Notes under the pieces: model-generated
Told to the model about the DNA's origin: nothing
Seen by the model: the letters and a program-made list of their open reading frames with translations, nothing else
Databases searched by the model: none
Source: Candidatus Limnocylindrales bacterium
Lineage (GTDB): Bacteria > Desulfobacterota > Binatia > UBA1149 > CAITLU01
Direction of reading: 5' to 3'
Assembly (NCBI GenBank): GCA_035626395.1
Contig: DASPNR010000002.1
Span: forward strand, 569,813 to 633,812
DNA: 64,000 nucleotides
Shown: positions 1 to 8,541 of the stretch, one piece after another
Numbering within the stretch: the stretch's first letter is position 1
Layout: every line of letters starts with the position of its first letter
Translations under genes and position numbers: made by a program

Positions 1-1922
1 AGGCCCTCGGAGTTCACCTGCGGCAGCACGCGGATGATGATGCCCGTGTCGCGGTACTGGACGTTCTGCAGGAAGCGGCTCTGACCCGACGTGATGACGT
101 CGGTGTCGGACTGGCTGGTGATGATCGGGACTTCCTGGCCGACCAGGATGCGCGCCTCCTGGTTGTCGGTGGTCATCAGGTGCGGACGCGAGAGCACCTT
201 GACGCGCGAGCGCGTCGACTGCGCCTCCAGGAGCCCGCGGTAGACCTCGATGCCGTTGCGGTAGCCGGAGATGGTGCCGAGCAGGCCGCCGCTGCCGAGC
301 TCGCCGATGAGCCGCAGCTGCTGCCCGAACGCATTGAAATAGCCTCCGCCGAGGTCGCCGGTGCCCACGTCGGTGTCCGAGTTGTTCGGCAGCAGAGACT
401 GGAGGACGCTCAGCGTATCGTTCTCGCCGATGGTGATTTCGGCGATCATCGATTCGATCAGCACCTGGCGCGGCACGATGTCGAGGTCGCGCAACACCAC
501 TCGCAGCGTCTGGTAGTCGCGCGGCGTGGCCAGGATGACGAGCGAGTTGGTCACCTCGTCTTCGACCACGCGCACTTCCTGCTCGAACAGATCGTCTTCG
601 GTGCCGCCAATGACGACGCCGGAGACGCCGCCGCCACCGCCGCCGCCGCGGCCGCCGCGCGTCGTGCTCCCGTCGCCGCGTCCGGAGCGCGAGGAGCCAC
701 GGCTGCTGCCGAGGCCGCCGCCGCCCGAGCTTCCCAGCCCGCCGCCGCCGCTGCTGCCGAGCGCGGAACCGCCGCCGCCGTCGTCGAGGCCCCCGCTGAT
801 GCGAGTGCTGCCGCTGCCGCCGCCGCTGCGCCGTCCCGAGCTTCCACCGCCGGAGGCGCGCCCGAGCCCGCCGCCGATGCCGAGGCCGGCTTCGGCCGCA
901 TCGCCGCTTCGGCCGCGGCGGCCGCCGCGGCCGGTGCCGCCGCCTTCGCCGTACACTTCGCTCAGCACGGCGGCCAGGTCGGCAGCCTTGCTGTTCTCGA
1001 CGCGATAGACGTAGACCTGCCGGCGCCCGCCGGCCTCCGAGCGAACGTCCAGGACGCCGACCCAGTAGTCCACCGCCATCACCACGGCCGGGTCCTGCGC
1101 GATCAGCGCGATGGCGCCCAGACGCGGCAATGGGATCAGGAAGGCCGGGCTGCCGGTTTCGGCGGCGTGGTACGCCTCCAGGATCGACTGCAGCTCCTCG
1201 GCAAGATCCTCGAGCACGGCGTGCTCGACCTTGAACAGCTTCGCGTTCATCTCGGCGAAGGTGTTGGTGTCGAACGTGTGAACCAGATCGGTGAGCCGGT
1301 CGGCGTTGGTGGCGACGTCGGTGATGATGAGCAGGTTCGAGCGCGGGAACGCGATGGCGTCGCCGCCAGGAGAGACGAACGGCGTGATGGTCTGCGCCAT
1401 CTGATCGGCGCCGACGTGGTAGACCTTGACCACGTTCATCACGAAGTGGTTCTCGGCGGCGAGCTCGCGGCTGCCGATGATCTTGGTCTTGCCCTCCTCG
1501 GCCGGGACGATCGAATACAGATCGCCGGTCTTGACGGCGGTGAAGCCGGTGTTGCGCAGGAGCTGGTGGAAGATCGGAAAGAGATCCTCGCGCGAGAGCC
1601 GGCCCGAGGTGCGCACCGTCACCTGGCCCTGCACGCGCGGGTCGATCCAGTAGTTGATGTTCATCGCCGCGGCCAGCGAATAGATGACTTCGCGGATGTC
1701 GGCGTTCTCGAAGTTCAGGACGATGCTCTCGTCGCCGATCTCGGCGGCGGCGGCCGTCGGCGCTGCCGGCGGTGCCACGCGCGCCGGAGCAGGCGGCGGA
1801 GGCGGAGCCAGCTCGGTGTCTTCCTCGTCCTGCGCGCGGGCGCCGCTGGCGAGCATGGCCAACGCCATCGCCGCCAGCAGCGTCGCCACCGGTCGGCGGC
1901 GGCGGGTGCAGCTATCGAGCAT
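1..1922 (-). CDS. gspD: Type II secretion system outer-membrane secretin GspD (partial, C-terminus beyond window)
   Basis: Forms the outer-membrane ring through which folded proteins leave the periplasm. The start at 1922 gives a clean signal peptide (Arg-rich n-region, Leu/Ala core, Ala-x-Ala before Gln-Asp-Glu-Glu) with GGAG six bases upstream; an in-frame ATG at 1934 is possible. Residues 60-130 match the N0 domain (VLNFENADIREVIYSLA). The secretin core is visible near the left edge (VPIITSQSDT, then VQYRDTGIIIRVLPQVNSEG). Between them, residues about 321-437 are an unusually long Gly/Ser/Arg-rich insert, located where many GspD N3 domains carry a short Gly/Ser loop. It is the last visible gene of the gsp operon, after gspC. 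The C-terminus and any pilotin-binding segment are off the window. Confidence 0.95.
   Translation of the reverse strand, partial: MLDSCTRRRRPVATLLAAMALAMLASGARAQDEEDTELAPPPPPAPARVAPPAAPTAAAAEIGDESIVLNFENADIREVIYSLAAAMNINYWIDPRVQGQVTVRTSGRLSREDLFPIFHQLLRNTGFTAVKTGDLYSIVPAEEGKTKIIGSRELAAENHFVMNVVKVYHVGADQMAQTITPFVSPGGDAIAFPRSNLLIITDVATNADRLTDLVHTFDTNTFAEMNAKLFKVEHAVLEDLAEELQSILEAYHAAETGSPAFLIPLPRLGAIALIAQDPAVVMAVDYWVGVLDVRSEAGGRRQVYVYRVENSKAADLAAVLSEVYGEGGGTGRGGRRGRSGDAAEAGLGIGGGLGRASGGGSSGRRSGGGSGSTRISGGLDDGGGGSALGSSGGGGLGSSGGGGLGSSRGSSRSGRGDGSTTRGGRGGGGGGGVSGVVIGGTEDDLFEQEVRVVEDEVTNSLVILATPRDYQTLRVVLRDLDIVPRQVLIESMIAEITIGENDTLSVLQSLLPNNSDTDVGTGDLGGGYFNAFGQQLRLIGELGSGGLLGTISGYRNGIEVYRGLLEAQSTRSRVKVLSRPHLMTTDNQEARILVGQEVPIITSQSDTDVITSGQSRFLQNVQYRDTGIIIRVLPQVNSEG
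610..960. repeat. Low-complexity GC-rich tract coding the Gly/Ser linker of GspD
   Basis: On the minus strand this stretch reads almost entirely as GGC, AGC and CGC codons, giving a roughly 115-residue Gly-rich, Ser/Arg-punctuated insertion in the secretin. On the plus strand it reads as Pro/Ala repeats, which explains the long open but spurious antisense frames here. Such tracts change length easily by slippage, so the linker length may vary between strains. Confidence 0.8.
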
Positions 1923-1975
1923 CCTTCTCTCCATGTCCCCTCATGCCGCGCCGGCCCGACGCAGCGTTGCATGTC

Positions 1976-2800
1976 TTAACGTGATTTGGCCGCCTCACGA
2001 AGCCGCCGCAGGGCGTCCAGACGGGCCTGCACAGGATCGGCGCCGCCTGCCTCTTCCTTCTCGCCGCCGCCCTTGCCGCCCTGCTGGTTACCGGCCGTCC
2101 TGCCACGCGCGGCGGCGTTACGCTGCGCGATGGCCTGGGCGCGCTCGCGCGCAGTCATCGATCGTGTCTCGTCCTGCGGCTCGGGCTCGCCTCGGCCGGG
2201 CCTGGGCGTGGCCGGCCGCGCCGCGGCGGTCGTACCGGGCCGATTGGCTGCTGCCGAGGGCCGCGCCCCCGGGGCCGGCGGCGCCGCAGCCACGCCTCCT
2301 CCGCCCGAGCCGCCCTGAATCTTGAGCGGCACGTGGAACTGCTGGCCTGCCTGTCCGAGCAGCGTCACCGAAGACGACGTGATCTCGCCGACCTCGTAGT
2401 CGCCGAGCATCTCGCCCTTGCGCAGGCTCTGCTGCTCGGGCCCGACTGCCGGATCGGAAAGGATCGCCACCGGCTCGGCGCCGATGATCATGACGCCGGT
2501 CAGCGTCACGCTGGTCGGAGGCGGCAGCGGCGTGGCATCCACCGGAGCGTCGTCGATGTTGATGTCGCCGAGGCCGGCTCCACGTTGCGCGTCGAAGAGG
2601 TCTCCCTTGACCACCGCCTCGGTGACGGCCGGAGAGATCCTGGCGCGCGGCTTGGGCGGCGGAATGGGCGCGGGCGCGGGCGCGTCGGGGATCTCGCCGA
2701 ACTGCGGCGGCTCGGTGCGCATCACCTCGACCACGCGCAGACCCAACGCGACCACCAGCGCCAGCTGGACGATGGCCAGCGCCTGGAAGAGCCGCTTCAC
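1976..2800 (-). CDS. gspC: Type II secretion inner-membrane coupling protein GspC
   Basis: 274 residues. It links the inner-membrane platform to the secretin. There is one N-terminal membrane helix (residues 5-25, AIVQLALVVALGLRVV), a Pro-rich linker (about 38-52), and a homology-region domain at about 90-165, with strands around TSVTLTGVMIIG and the GEMLGDYEVGEI segment, which in the family contacts N0 of GspD. The C-terminal 100 residues are a Pro/Ala/Arg/Gln-rich disordered tail rather than a PDZ or coiled-coil domain. The start overlaps the gspM stop by four bases (ATGA), and gspD follows after about 50 bp. Assignment rests on architecture plus position between gspM and gspD. Confidence 0.88.
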   Translation of the reverse strand: MKRLFQALAIVQLALVVALGLRVVEVMRTEPPQFGEIPDAPAPAPIPPPKPRARISPAVTEAVVKGDLFDAQRGAGLGDINIDDAPVDATPLPPPTSVTLTGVMIIGAEPVAILSDPAVGPEQQSLRKGEMLGDYEVGEITSSSVTLLGQAGQQFHVPLKIQGGSGGGGVAAAPPAPGARPSAAANRPGTTAAARPATPRPGRGEPEPQDETRSMTARERAQAIAQRNAAARGRTAGNQQGGKGGGEKEEAGGADPVQARLDALRRLREAAKSR

Positions 2801-3420
2801 GACTCCTGCCTCATGAACGTGCGCACCTCCAGGCTGACCGTGAGCGGCGCGGTGGCCGGCTCGGGCGCTGTGGTCCCGGCGCGCGAGGTGGGAGGACGGC
2901 GGGTGGTTCCGAGCTTGCGGTTGATCTCCAGGTGCGTGACGACCATGTCCTTTTCGCCGCCTTCGATCGACGACAGGAGCCGGGTGACGCCCTCCAGGCT
3001 ACCCGACAGCGTCAGGCGCACGCCCACGCGCTTGAAGCCGTCGGTGTCCTCTTCCTTCAGAATCTGGGAGCTGAGCACGTTCAGGCCCGCGTTGCCGGCC
3101 ATCGTGCCGATGGCGCCCTGCAACTCGGCGGCGACTTGCGTGGCGGTGGCGCCGCTGCTGAGACGCGACTGCTGGTCGTTGTAGCGCTTCTCGAGCTCGG
3201 TGGCCTGCTGCTCGAGCGCGCGGCGGCGCGCGGCCAGGCGCCGGTAGTTCTCGACCTTGGCCACCTGCACCCACTGCGCGTCGGCGCTGACCGTGCCGAC
3301 TTCTTCGTCGTCGCCCATGACGGTGAACCGCAGCACGAGCGCAAGGGCGATGGCGAAGGCGGCGCCGACCAGTACGCGCTCGCGCGAGGAGAGCGCGGTC
3401 CAGCGTTCCACCAGCGTCAT
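2797..3420 (-). CDS. gspM: Type II secretion platform protein GspM
   Basis: 207 residues. A short cytoplasmic N-terminus (WTALSSRERVLVG, the usual GspM/PilO-like opening) leads to a single membrane helix at about 17-35. An Arg/Glu-rich coiled coil (about 55-90) follows, then a ferredoxin-like domain to the end. GspM pairs with GspL in the inner-membrane platform. It overlaps gspL upstream and gspC downstream by four bases each, so the three are translationally coupled. Sequence conservation in this family is low; the call depends on topology and on its place between gspL and gspC. Confidence 0.85.
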   Translation of the reverse strand: MTLVERWTALSSRERVLVGAAFAIALALVLRFTVMGDDEEVGTVSADAQWVQVAKVENYRRLAARRRALEQQATELEKRYNDQQSRLSSGATATQVAAELQGAIGTMAGNAGLNVLSSQILKEEDTDGFKRVGVRLTLSGSLEGVTRLLSSIEGGEKDMVVTHLEINRKLGTTRRPPTSRAGTTAPEPATAPLTVSLEVRTFMRQES

Positions 3421-4778
3421 TCTTCAAGATCCATGCGAAGCGAGAAACGCTCCTGGTTGGCCAGGTACTTGGTGGTGGGCGCGGTGAAGTTCACGTTGGC
3501 AAAGCTTGCCGAGGCTTCGAGGATCGCGATCAGGTCGGAGGCGCGCGCGGCGATGCCGTCGAGCTCGATGCGATTCTCCTTGTACCGGAAGGTCGTCAGA
3601 TACGCATCCTGCGGGACGAGGTCTGTGATCTCCTTGAGATAGCGCGTGACGTTGCTGCGGCTCTTGCTCTCGAGCTTCTCGACGCGCGCCAGCATCTCCA
3701 GGTTCTTGTCCTGCTGTCGCAGGACCTGCTCGGCCATCGGCTCGAGAGTCTCGACCTCGGCGGCCAGGGCATTGTCGATGGCGAGGTTCTTGGCGGCGAT
3801 GGTGGCCATCAACACGAGCGCCATGACCACGACCGCGCCCGACAGGGCCATTTCGCGAAGGCCGACGCCGGCCGCGGTCTGCACCAGCGTGGCCGGCAGG
3901 AGATTGAGAGGCGCGCGCGATTCGCTCAGCTGCGAGAGCGCCGCGCCCACCGCCACGATCTCCGCTTCGCCGACGGTGGCGCCGACGGGAAAGAAGTCCG
4001 GCGGCGCCACCGAGGTCAGCGAGGCCTCGGCGTCGCTGGCGGGCCGGGCCGAAAGGCAGGCCGGCGCGCGGTCGCTGTATTCGGGAAGCGTCGCTTCGAC
4101 CTCGCGTGCCACCGCTTCGGTGCGGGAGCGTGCGCGCGGGTCCAGGTGATGGCTGGAGACCAGCAGCCCGTCCGCGCACAGCGTGATGTAGTCGCGGGTG
4201 CCCGAGCGGGTGAACACGGCGGCCAGCGGCAGCCCGGCAAAGCCGGTGTAGTCGGCCAGCGCCAGGGGCTCGGCCGTGACGGCCGAGACGGGCAGGCCAG
4301 CGTTGGTGACGACGGCGGCGGCCTCTTCCACGGCCACGCGCGGAGCCGAAACGATGGTGACGGCCACGCGCTCGCCCACGGTGCCGACGGGGCGAACCAG
4401 GTGTCCCCAGAACAGCGAGTCGGGAGGAACCGGAATCAGACGGTCCAGCTCGTATCCGGCCACCGTGGCGGCGTTGCCGGCGGCCGAGGCGGGAATCTGC
4501 ATGCTGGCCATGAGCGTGACGCTTCGGTCGACGGCGATGGCCACGCGTCCGGCCTCGACGCCGGTGTTGGCAACGAATTCGCGAAGGAAGCTGGTGGCCT
4601 CGGCGCCGTGCGCTTCGGCCGGTCCCTCCAGGCGCTGCGAGGCAAGCTCGACCACGCGCACCGCGTTGAGGCGCTTACGGACGTGCGCGACCGAGACGAC
4701 GTCGCCGCGCAGGGCCACGCCCAGCACGTCGGCGAAATCCGCCCTTACGATACGGCGGAAAAGGCTTTTGGCATCCAC
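3417..4778 (-). CDS. gspL: Type II secretion platform protein GspL (PilM-like plus PilN-like halves)
   Basis: 453 residues. The N-terminal half (about 1-280) is an actin/PilM-like cytoplasmic domain that in the family recruits the ATPase GspE (LGVALRGDVVSVAHVRKRL; later YELDRLIPVP). A membrane helix at about 305-325 (ALSGAVVVMALVLMATIAA) is followed by a coiled coil and a PilN-like periplasmic ferredoxin-fold domain with the typical ending (YLTTFRYKENRIELDG; FSLRMDL). This PilM-PilN arrangement is the normal make-up of GspL. It starts six bases after the gspK stop and overlaps gspM by four bases. Confidence 0.9.
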   Translation of the reverse strand: MDAKSLFRRIVRADFADVLGVALRGDVVSVAHVRKRLNAVRVVELASQRLEGPAEAHGAEATSFLREFVANTGVEAGRVAIAVDRSVTLMASMQIPASAAGNAATVAGYELDRLIPVPPDSLFWGHLVRPVGTVGERVAVTIVSAPRVAVEEAAAVVTNAGLPVSAVTAEPLALADYTGFAGLPLAAVFTRSGTRDYITLCADGLLVSSHHLDPRARSRTEAVAREVEATLPEYSDRAPACLSARPASDAEASLTSVAPPDFFPVGATVGEAEIVAVGAALSQLSESRAPLNLLPATLVQTAAGVGLREMALSGAVVVMALVLMATIAAKNLAIDNALAAEVETLEPMAEQVLRQQDKNLEMLARVEKLESKSRSNVTRYLKEITDLVPQDAYLTTFRYKENRIELDGIAARASDLIAILEASASFANVNFTAPTTKYLANQERFSLRMDLEE

Positions 4779-4784
4779 CCGTGA

Positions 4785-5864
4785 TCAGCCCTCGTCGCTC
4801 GCTTCCCCAACGCTGTCGGTAGAACCGGATTGGTCGGAATCGGTGAAGATGGAATCATACCACCTGGCGACCCGCAACCCGTCGCCGGACTTGCCTAGAT
4901 GGATGACGGCACCGACGTAGGCAAGGACTACGTCGCTGTCGGGCGCCTTGACGCGCGCCTCGATGGTCATGTCGACCGGCGGCTGCTCGCGGCCCGAGCC
5001 GACGGCCGAGGAATCGAGCAGCGCGCGCAACGCGTCGGGAATGCCCTCCTCGCCGCCACGGCGCCGGTCGAAGCTGAGCTGCTCGGCGTCCTCGCGATTG
5101 AGCCCGCCCAGCGCCTGCATGACCGCCGGAGAAACCGATCGCATGTTCACCTTCACCGAAGTGTTGAAGACGCTGAAGATTTCCTTGAAGCCCGGATAGT
5201 CCTCGTTGCCCTCGTACAGCTCGCGCGTCACCCCGCGCACGAGCAGAAGCTCGTCCACCGAGTCGAAGGCCGCATTCTTTGCGCGGTACGGTCGCGGCAG
5301 ATCCTCGTAATATTCCGTCTCAGCACCTTCGGGCTGGTGCATGTCGTCGCCATCGCGCCAGTCGATGATGGAATCGGCGATGATCTGCGCCTCGTCGTCG
5401 GGGATCTCCAGGTTATAGAAAATCTGCGCGAGCTGCGCCGAGCTCAGCTTGTTCAAACTGAGCTTTCCCGCCTCATCGACGACGCGGACTTCGTAGGGCT
5501 TGCCACGCCAGGACGCCTCGACCCAGGTACCGTCTCCCTGCGCGAGTGAACGGATGGGGTCGAGGTTTTCCTCATCCTCCATCTTCTCGAAGGGGTCCTC
5601 GTGCTGGCGATCCGCGCGCAGAGCGAGGATCACCTCGCTGATGGCCGCCATCGCCGTGTTGCGGGCGATGGCGGACTCCTTGAAGTTGCGCGTGCTCATG
5701 GCCTCGTCGTGCATGGCGCGAGCGAACTCGGCGGCCAGCACGGCGAGCACGGCAAAGGTCCAGACGACGACGAGCAGCGCGACGCCGCGCTGACGCCGGT
5801 CAGGCGTCTTTGCCTTCGTCCTCGTCCTCGTCGTCCTCGTCGTCGTCTTCGTCATCGTCCTCAA
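4785..5864 (-). CDS. gspK: Type II secretion minor pseudopilin GspK
   Basis: 359 residues. It caps the pseudopilus together with GspI and GspJ. The prepilin site is at RQRG/VALLVVVWTFAVL (about 25/26) and lacks Glu+5, as is usual for GspK. The helical domain follows (YEVRVVDEAGKLSLNKL; IDWRDGDD), matching the family length. The region before the cleavage site is a basic Thr/Arg/Lys stretch unlike normal GspK leaders, because the same DNA codes in another frame for the end of the upstream acidic protein (5800-5864 is shared). No start codon lies closer to the cleavage site; the ATG at 5855, with GAGG just upstream, is an alternative to 5864. Confidence 0.92.
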   Translation of the reverse strand: MRTMTKTTTRTTRTRTKAKTPDRRQRGVALLVVVWTFAVLAVLAAEFARAMHDEAMSTRNFKESAIARNTAMAAISEVILALRADRQHEDPFEKMEDEENLDPIRSLAQGDGTWVEASWRGKPYEVRVVDEAGKLSLNKLSSAQLAQIFYNLEIPDDEAQIIADSIIDWRDGDDMHQPEGAETEYYEDLPRPYRAKNAAFDSVDELLLVRGVTRELYEGNEDYPGFKEIFSVFNTSVKVNMRSVSPAVMQALGGLNREDAEQLSFDRRRGGEEGIPDALRALLDSSAVGSGREQPPVDMTIEARVKAPDSDVVLAYVGAVIHLGKSGDGLRVARWYDSIFTDSDQSGSTDSVGEASDEG

Positions 5865-6183
5865 GGTCTTCGTCGTCCTCGTCCTCGAAGTCCTCGTCGT
5901 CGTCCTCGAAGTCCTCTTCGTCCTCGAGGTCCTCGTCGTCCTCCTCGAGATCCTCCTCGTCCTCGTCCTCGAGGTCGTCGTCCTCGAGGTCGTCGTCCTC
6001 TTCCTCTTCCTCTTCGTTCAGATCCTCCTCTTCGATTGCGCCTTCCTCGGGCTCGGTCTTCTTGCCTTTGCCTCCGCGGCCGCCCATCGCCTCGAGGTCG
6101 GCGCCGGCCAGCCCGAACTTGCCGAGCAGGGTCGCCGGGGAGTCGTTGCCAGGTGTCATTACGGCTTCGTTCGTAAGTTGCAT
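5800..6183 (-). CDS. Very acidic small protein of unknown function inside the type II secretion operon
   Basis: 127 residues, not recognised. The first 45 residues are ordinary (NDSPATLLGKFGLAGADLE, then a Gly/Lys patch GGRGGKGKK); from about residue 48 to the end it is almost only Glu and Asp. There is no signal peptide or membrane helix, so it should stay in the cytoplasm. The ribosome site is strong (GGAGGAGGT four bases before the ATG), and the gene sits 51 bp after gspJ and overlaps gspK by 65 bp, both of which argue for real expression. A charge-based role, such as binding a basic partner or Ca2+/Mg2+, is only a guess. The main risk is that it is a low-complexity accident; the ribosome site and non-repetitive N-terminus argue against this. 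Confidence 0.68.
   Translation of the reverse strand: MQLTNEAVMTPGNDSPATLLGKFGLAGADLEAMGGRGGKGKKTEPEEGAIEEEDLNEEEEEEDDDLEDDDLEDEDEEDLEEDDEDLEDEEDFEDDDEDFEDEDDEDLEDDDEDDDEDDEDEDEGKDA
5814..6040. repeat. Trinucleotide-rich (GAG/GAC) low-complexity tract
   Basis: On the plus strand this is an imperfect run of TCG/TCC triplets (gtcctcgtcctcgtcgtc and variants). On the minus strand it codes the Asp/Glu tail of the acidic ORF and, shifted by one frame, the Thr/Arg leader of GspK. Length changes that are not multiples of three would alter the relation between the two frames. Confidence 0.85.
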
Positions 6184-6234
6184 GTTACCTCCTCCGTCGT
6201 TCGTCGTTACCGAGCGTCCGGCATGTCCGCCAGC

Positions 6235-7067
<833 letters not shown>

Positions 7068-7068
<1 letters not shown>

Positions 7069-7487
7069 CACAGCTGCTCCTCGCCGATGCGCGCCGTCTC
7101 CAGAACGATCGTCTTCTCCCCGACCGGCCCCAGCCAGGTCACTTCGGCCACGATCTCCCACAGGCCGAGCTCGCCCGCCTGCTCCGTCAGATCGTCGAGC
7201 GACTCGGTCATGCCGACCAACTCCCGCTGGATGGGACGGGTCGTGACGGTCCAGGTGTACTCGCCCTCCTGCCCCGTCTGAGTTCCTTCCTCGAGGATCG
7301 ACCGCCACAGCGCCTCGTCGATCAGCGACCGGCCGAGCACCATCGCGCGGGTCTGCCGGTCCGCCTCGCCCGCCAGTCGCAGGCTGCCGCTGAACAGTTG
7401 CAGCGCACCGACGATGCCCATCGACATCACGGCCACGGCCACCATGACCTCGAGAAGCGTGAAGCCTTTCTGCAGGCGCCGTCTCAC
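7068..7487 (-). CDS. gspI: Type II secretion minor pseudopilin GspI
   Basis: 139 residues, normal family length. Prepilin leader of eight residues with cleavage at LQKG/FTLLEVMVAVAVMS and Glu+5; the hydrophobic helix continues to about residue 30. GspI nucleates the pseudopilus tip with J and K. It overlaps gspH upstream by four bases (ATGA) and gspJ downstream by one base. Confidence 0.93.
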
Positions 7488-7957
7488 GACGCCTCCTCGA
7501 TACGCAGGCGGCCGATGAGCGGATCGAAGATCAGCACATAGGCCTGGCGCCCGCCGGCCACCTCGAACTCGATCTCGACGCTGCCGCCCACCGAGGCGCC
7601 GGTGGGAAAGAAGTCGAAGACGATCTCGTCCTCCGCTTCGCCTTCGCGTCCGCCCTCGATGGCGCCGAACTCGGCGAAGCCGGGCAGCTCGAACGTCTGC
7701 TCGCCCCCTTCGATTCCGAAGCGGCCGTCCTGCTCATAGACCGAGAGCCCGACCGCTTTGCGCGTGCTGACGGCCTTGGCCGAAGCGGCGCGCGAGGCAC
7801 TGATGAACGTACGCACCGATCGTCGCACCGCGCCCTGGCGCCAGCCGGAGTTCATCGACGGCACCACCAATGCCGCAATGACGCCGATGATGACGACGAC
7901 GACGACGACTTCGAAGAGAGTGAAGCCGCGCTGGCGGTGGTGGGTGGTGGAGCGCAA
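7484..7957 (-). CDS. gspH: Type II secretion minor pseudopilin GspH
   Basis: 157 residues. Leader cleavage at RQRG/FTLFEVVVVVVIIGVIA, with Glu+5; the helix then passes into the GspH signature RRSVRTFISASRAASAKAV and a beta-rich domain (FFPTGASVGG, typical of GspH). GspH joins the shaft below the I-J-K tip. The gspG stop lies 65 bp upstream, with a strong stem-loop in the gap. Confidence 0.92.
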   Translation of the reverse strand: MRSTTHHRQRGFTLFEVVVVVVIIGVIAALVVPSMNSGWRQGAVRRSVRTFISASRAASAKAVSTRKAVGLSVYEQDGRFGIEGGEQTFELPGFAEFGAIEGGREGEAEDEIVFDFFPTGASVGGSVEIEFEVAGGRQAYVLIFDPLIGRLRIEEAS

Positions 7958-7978
7958 GGGTGCTGAAGAACTGGGTCA

Positions 7979-8016
7979 GGCACCCTTTGCACGGAAAGAC
8001 CGTGCGAAGGGGTGCC
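7979..8016. repeat. REP-like imperfect palindrome between gspG and gspH
   Basis: Left arm 7979-7994 and right arm 8000-8016 form a long stem (one mismatch and one bulged base) around a five-base AAAGA loop. The outer part, gtcaggcaccc, resembles short palindromic elements that are often dispersed in bacterial genomes. In the gspG-gspH transcript it would fold as a stable hairpin just after gspG. It may act as a 3' stabiliser or partial attenuator, giving more major pseudopilin G than the minor pseudopilins downstream; that role is inference. Confidence 0.65.
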
Positions 8017-8022
8017 AGCGTC

Positions 8023-8490
8023 CTAGTCCAGATTGGTGATGTCGGCGGCGTCGCCATCGCCGCCGGGGCTTCCGTCGGCGCCGTAGGACATGATCTCGTA
8101 ATCGCCGCGGCCGCCTTCGGGCCCGCGGTAGACGTACTCGTTGCCCCATGGATCACGCGGCAGCTTCTTGATGTAGGGACCGTCCCACATGTCCATTCCC
8201 GAGGGCGGATCCAGCAGCGCATCGATTCCCTCGGAGCTGTTGGGATAGCGGCCGGTGTCCAGCGCAAGCGCATCGAGAGCGGTCGAGAGGTTCGCGATCT
8301 GCACGCGCGCGGTCTTGGCCCTGGCCTTGCCGACGTTCTGGAAGAAGTTCGGCGCCACCAGCGCGGCGAGCATGCCCAGAATCACCATCACCACCAGCAG
8401 CTCGATCATCGTGAAGCCGCTCTGGCGCTCGCGCCGCCGTCGCGCCTCCTTCTGGCATCGCTCTTCGTTTCGTTCTCTGTCTTCGGTCAC
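8023..8490 (-). CDS. gspG: Type II secretion major pseudopilin GspG
   Basis: 155 residues. The most conserved pseudopilin: cleavage at RQSG/FTMIELLVVMVILGMLA, followed by GKARAKTARVQIANLSTALD, LDTGRYP and the C-terminal WDGPYIKKLPRDPWGNEY block with calcium-site residues. The start is GTG (AGGAG just upstream), giving a long 23-residue basic leader. GspG builds the pseudopilus shaft that pushes substrates through GspD. Confidence 0.96.
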   Translation of the reverse strand: MTEDRERNEERCQKEARRRRERQSGFTMIELLVVMVILGMLAALVAPNFFQNVGKARAKTARVQIANLSTALDALALDTGRYPNSSEGIDALLDPPSGMDMWDGPYIKKLPRDPWGNEYVYRGPEGGRGDYEIMSYGADGSPGGDGDAADITNLD

Positions 8491-8541
8491 GTTCTCCTAC
8501 CTCCGACGCGGCCGTCGTTGTCGGCCCCGCCTTCCTGAGCT

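Noticed and set aside
180..1979. A 599-codon plus-strand open frame covering the gspD region
   Set aside because: Ala/Arg/Val-rich shadow of gspD caused by high GC; the minus-strand frame shows clear secretin motifs.
3417..4778. GspL as an unusual PilM-PilN fusion
   Set aside because: This two-half arrangement is the normal architecture of GspL, so it is not novel.
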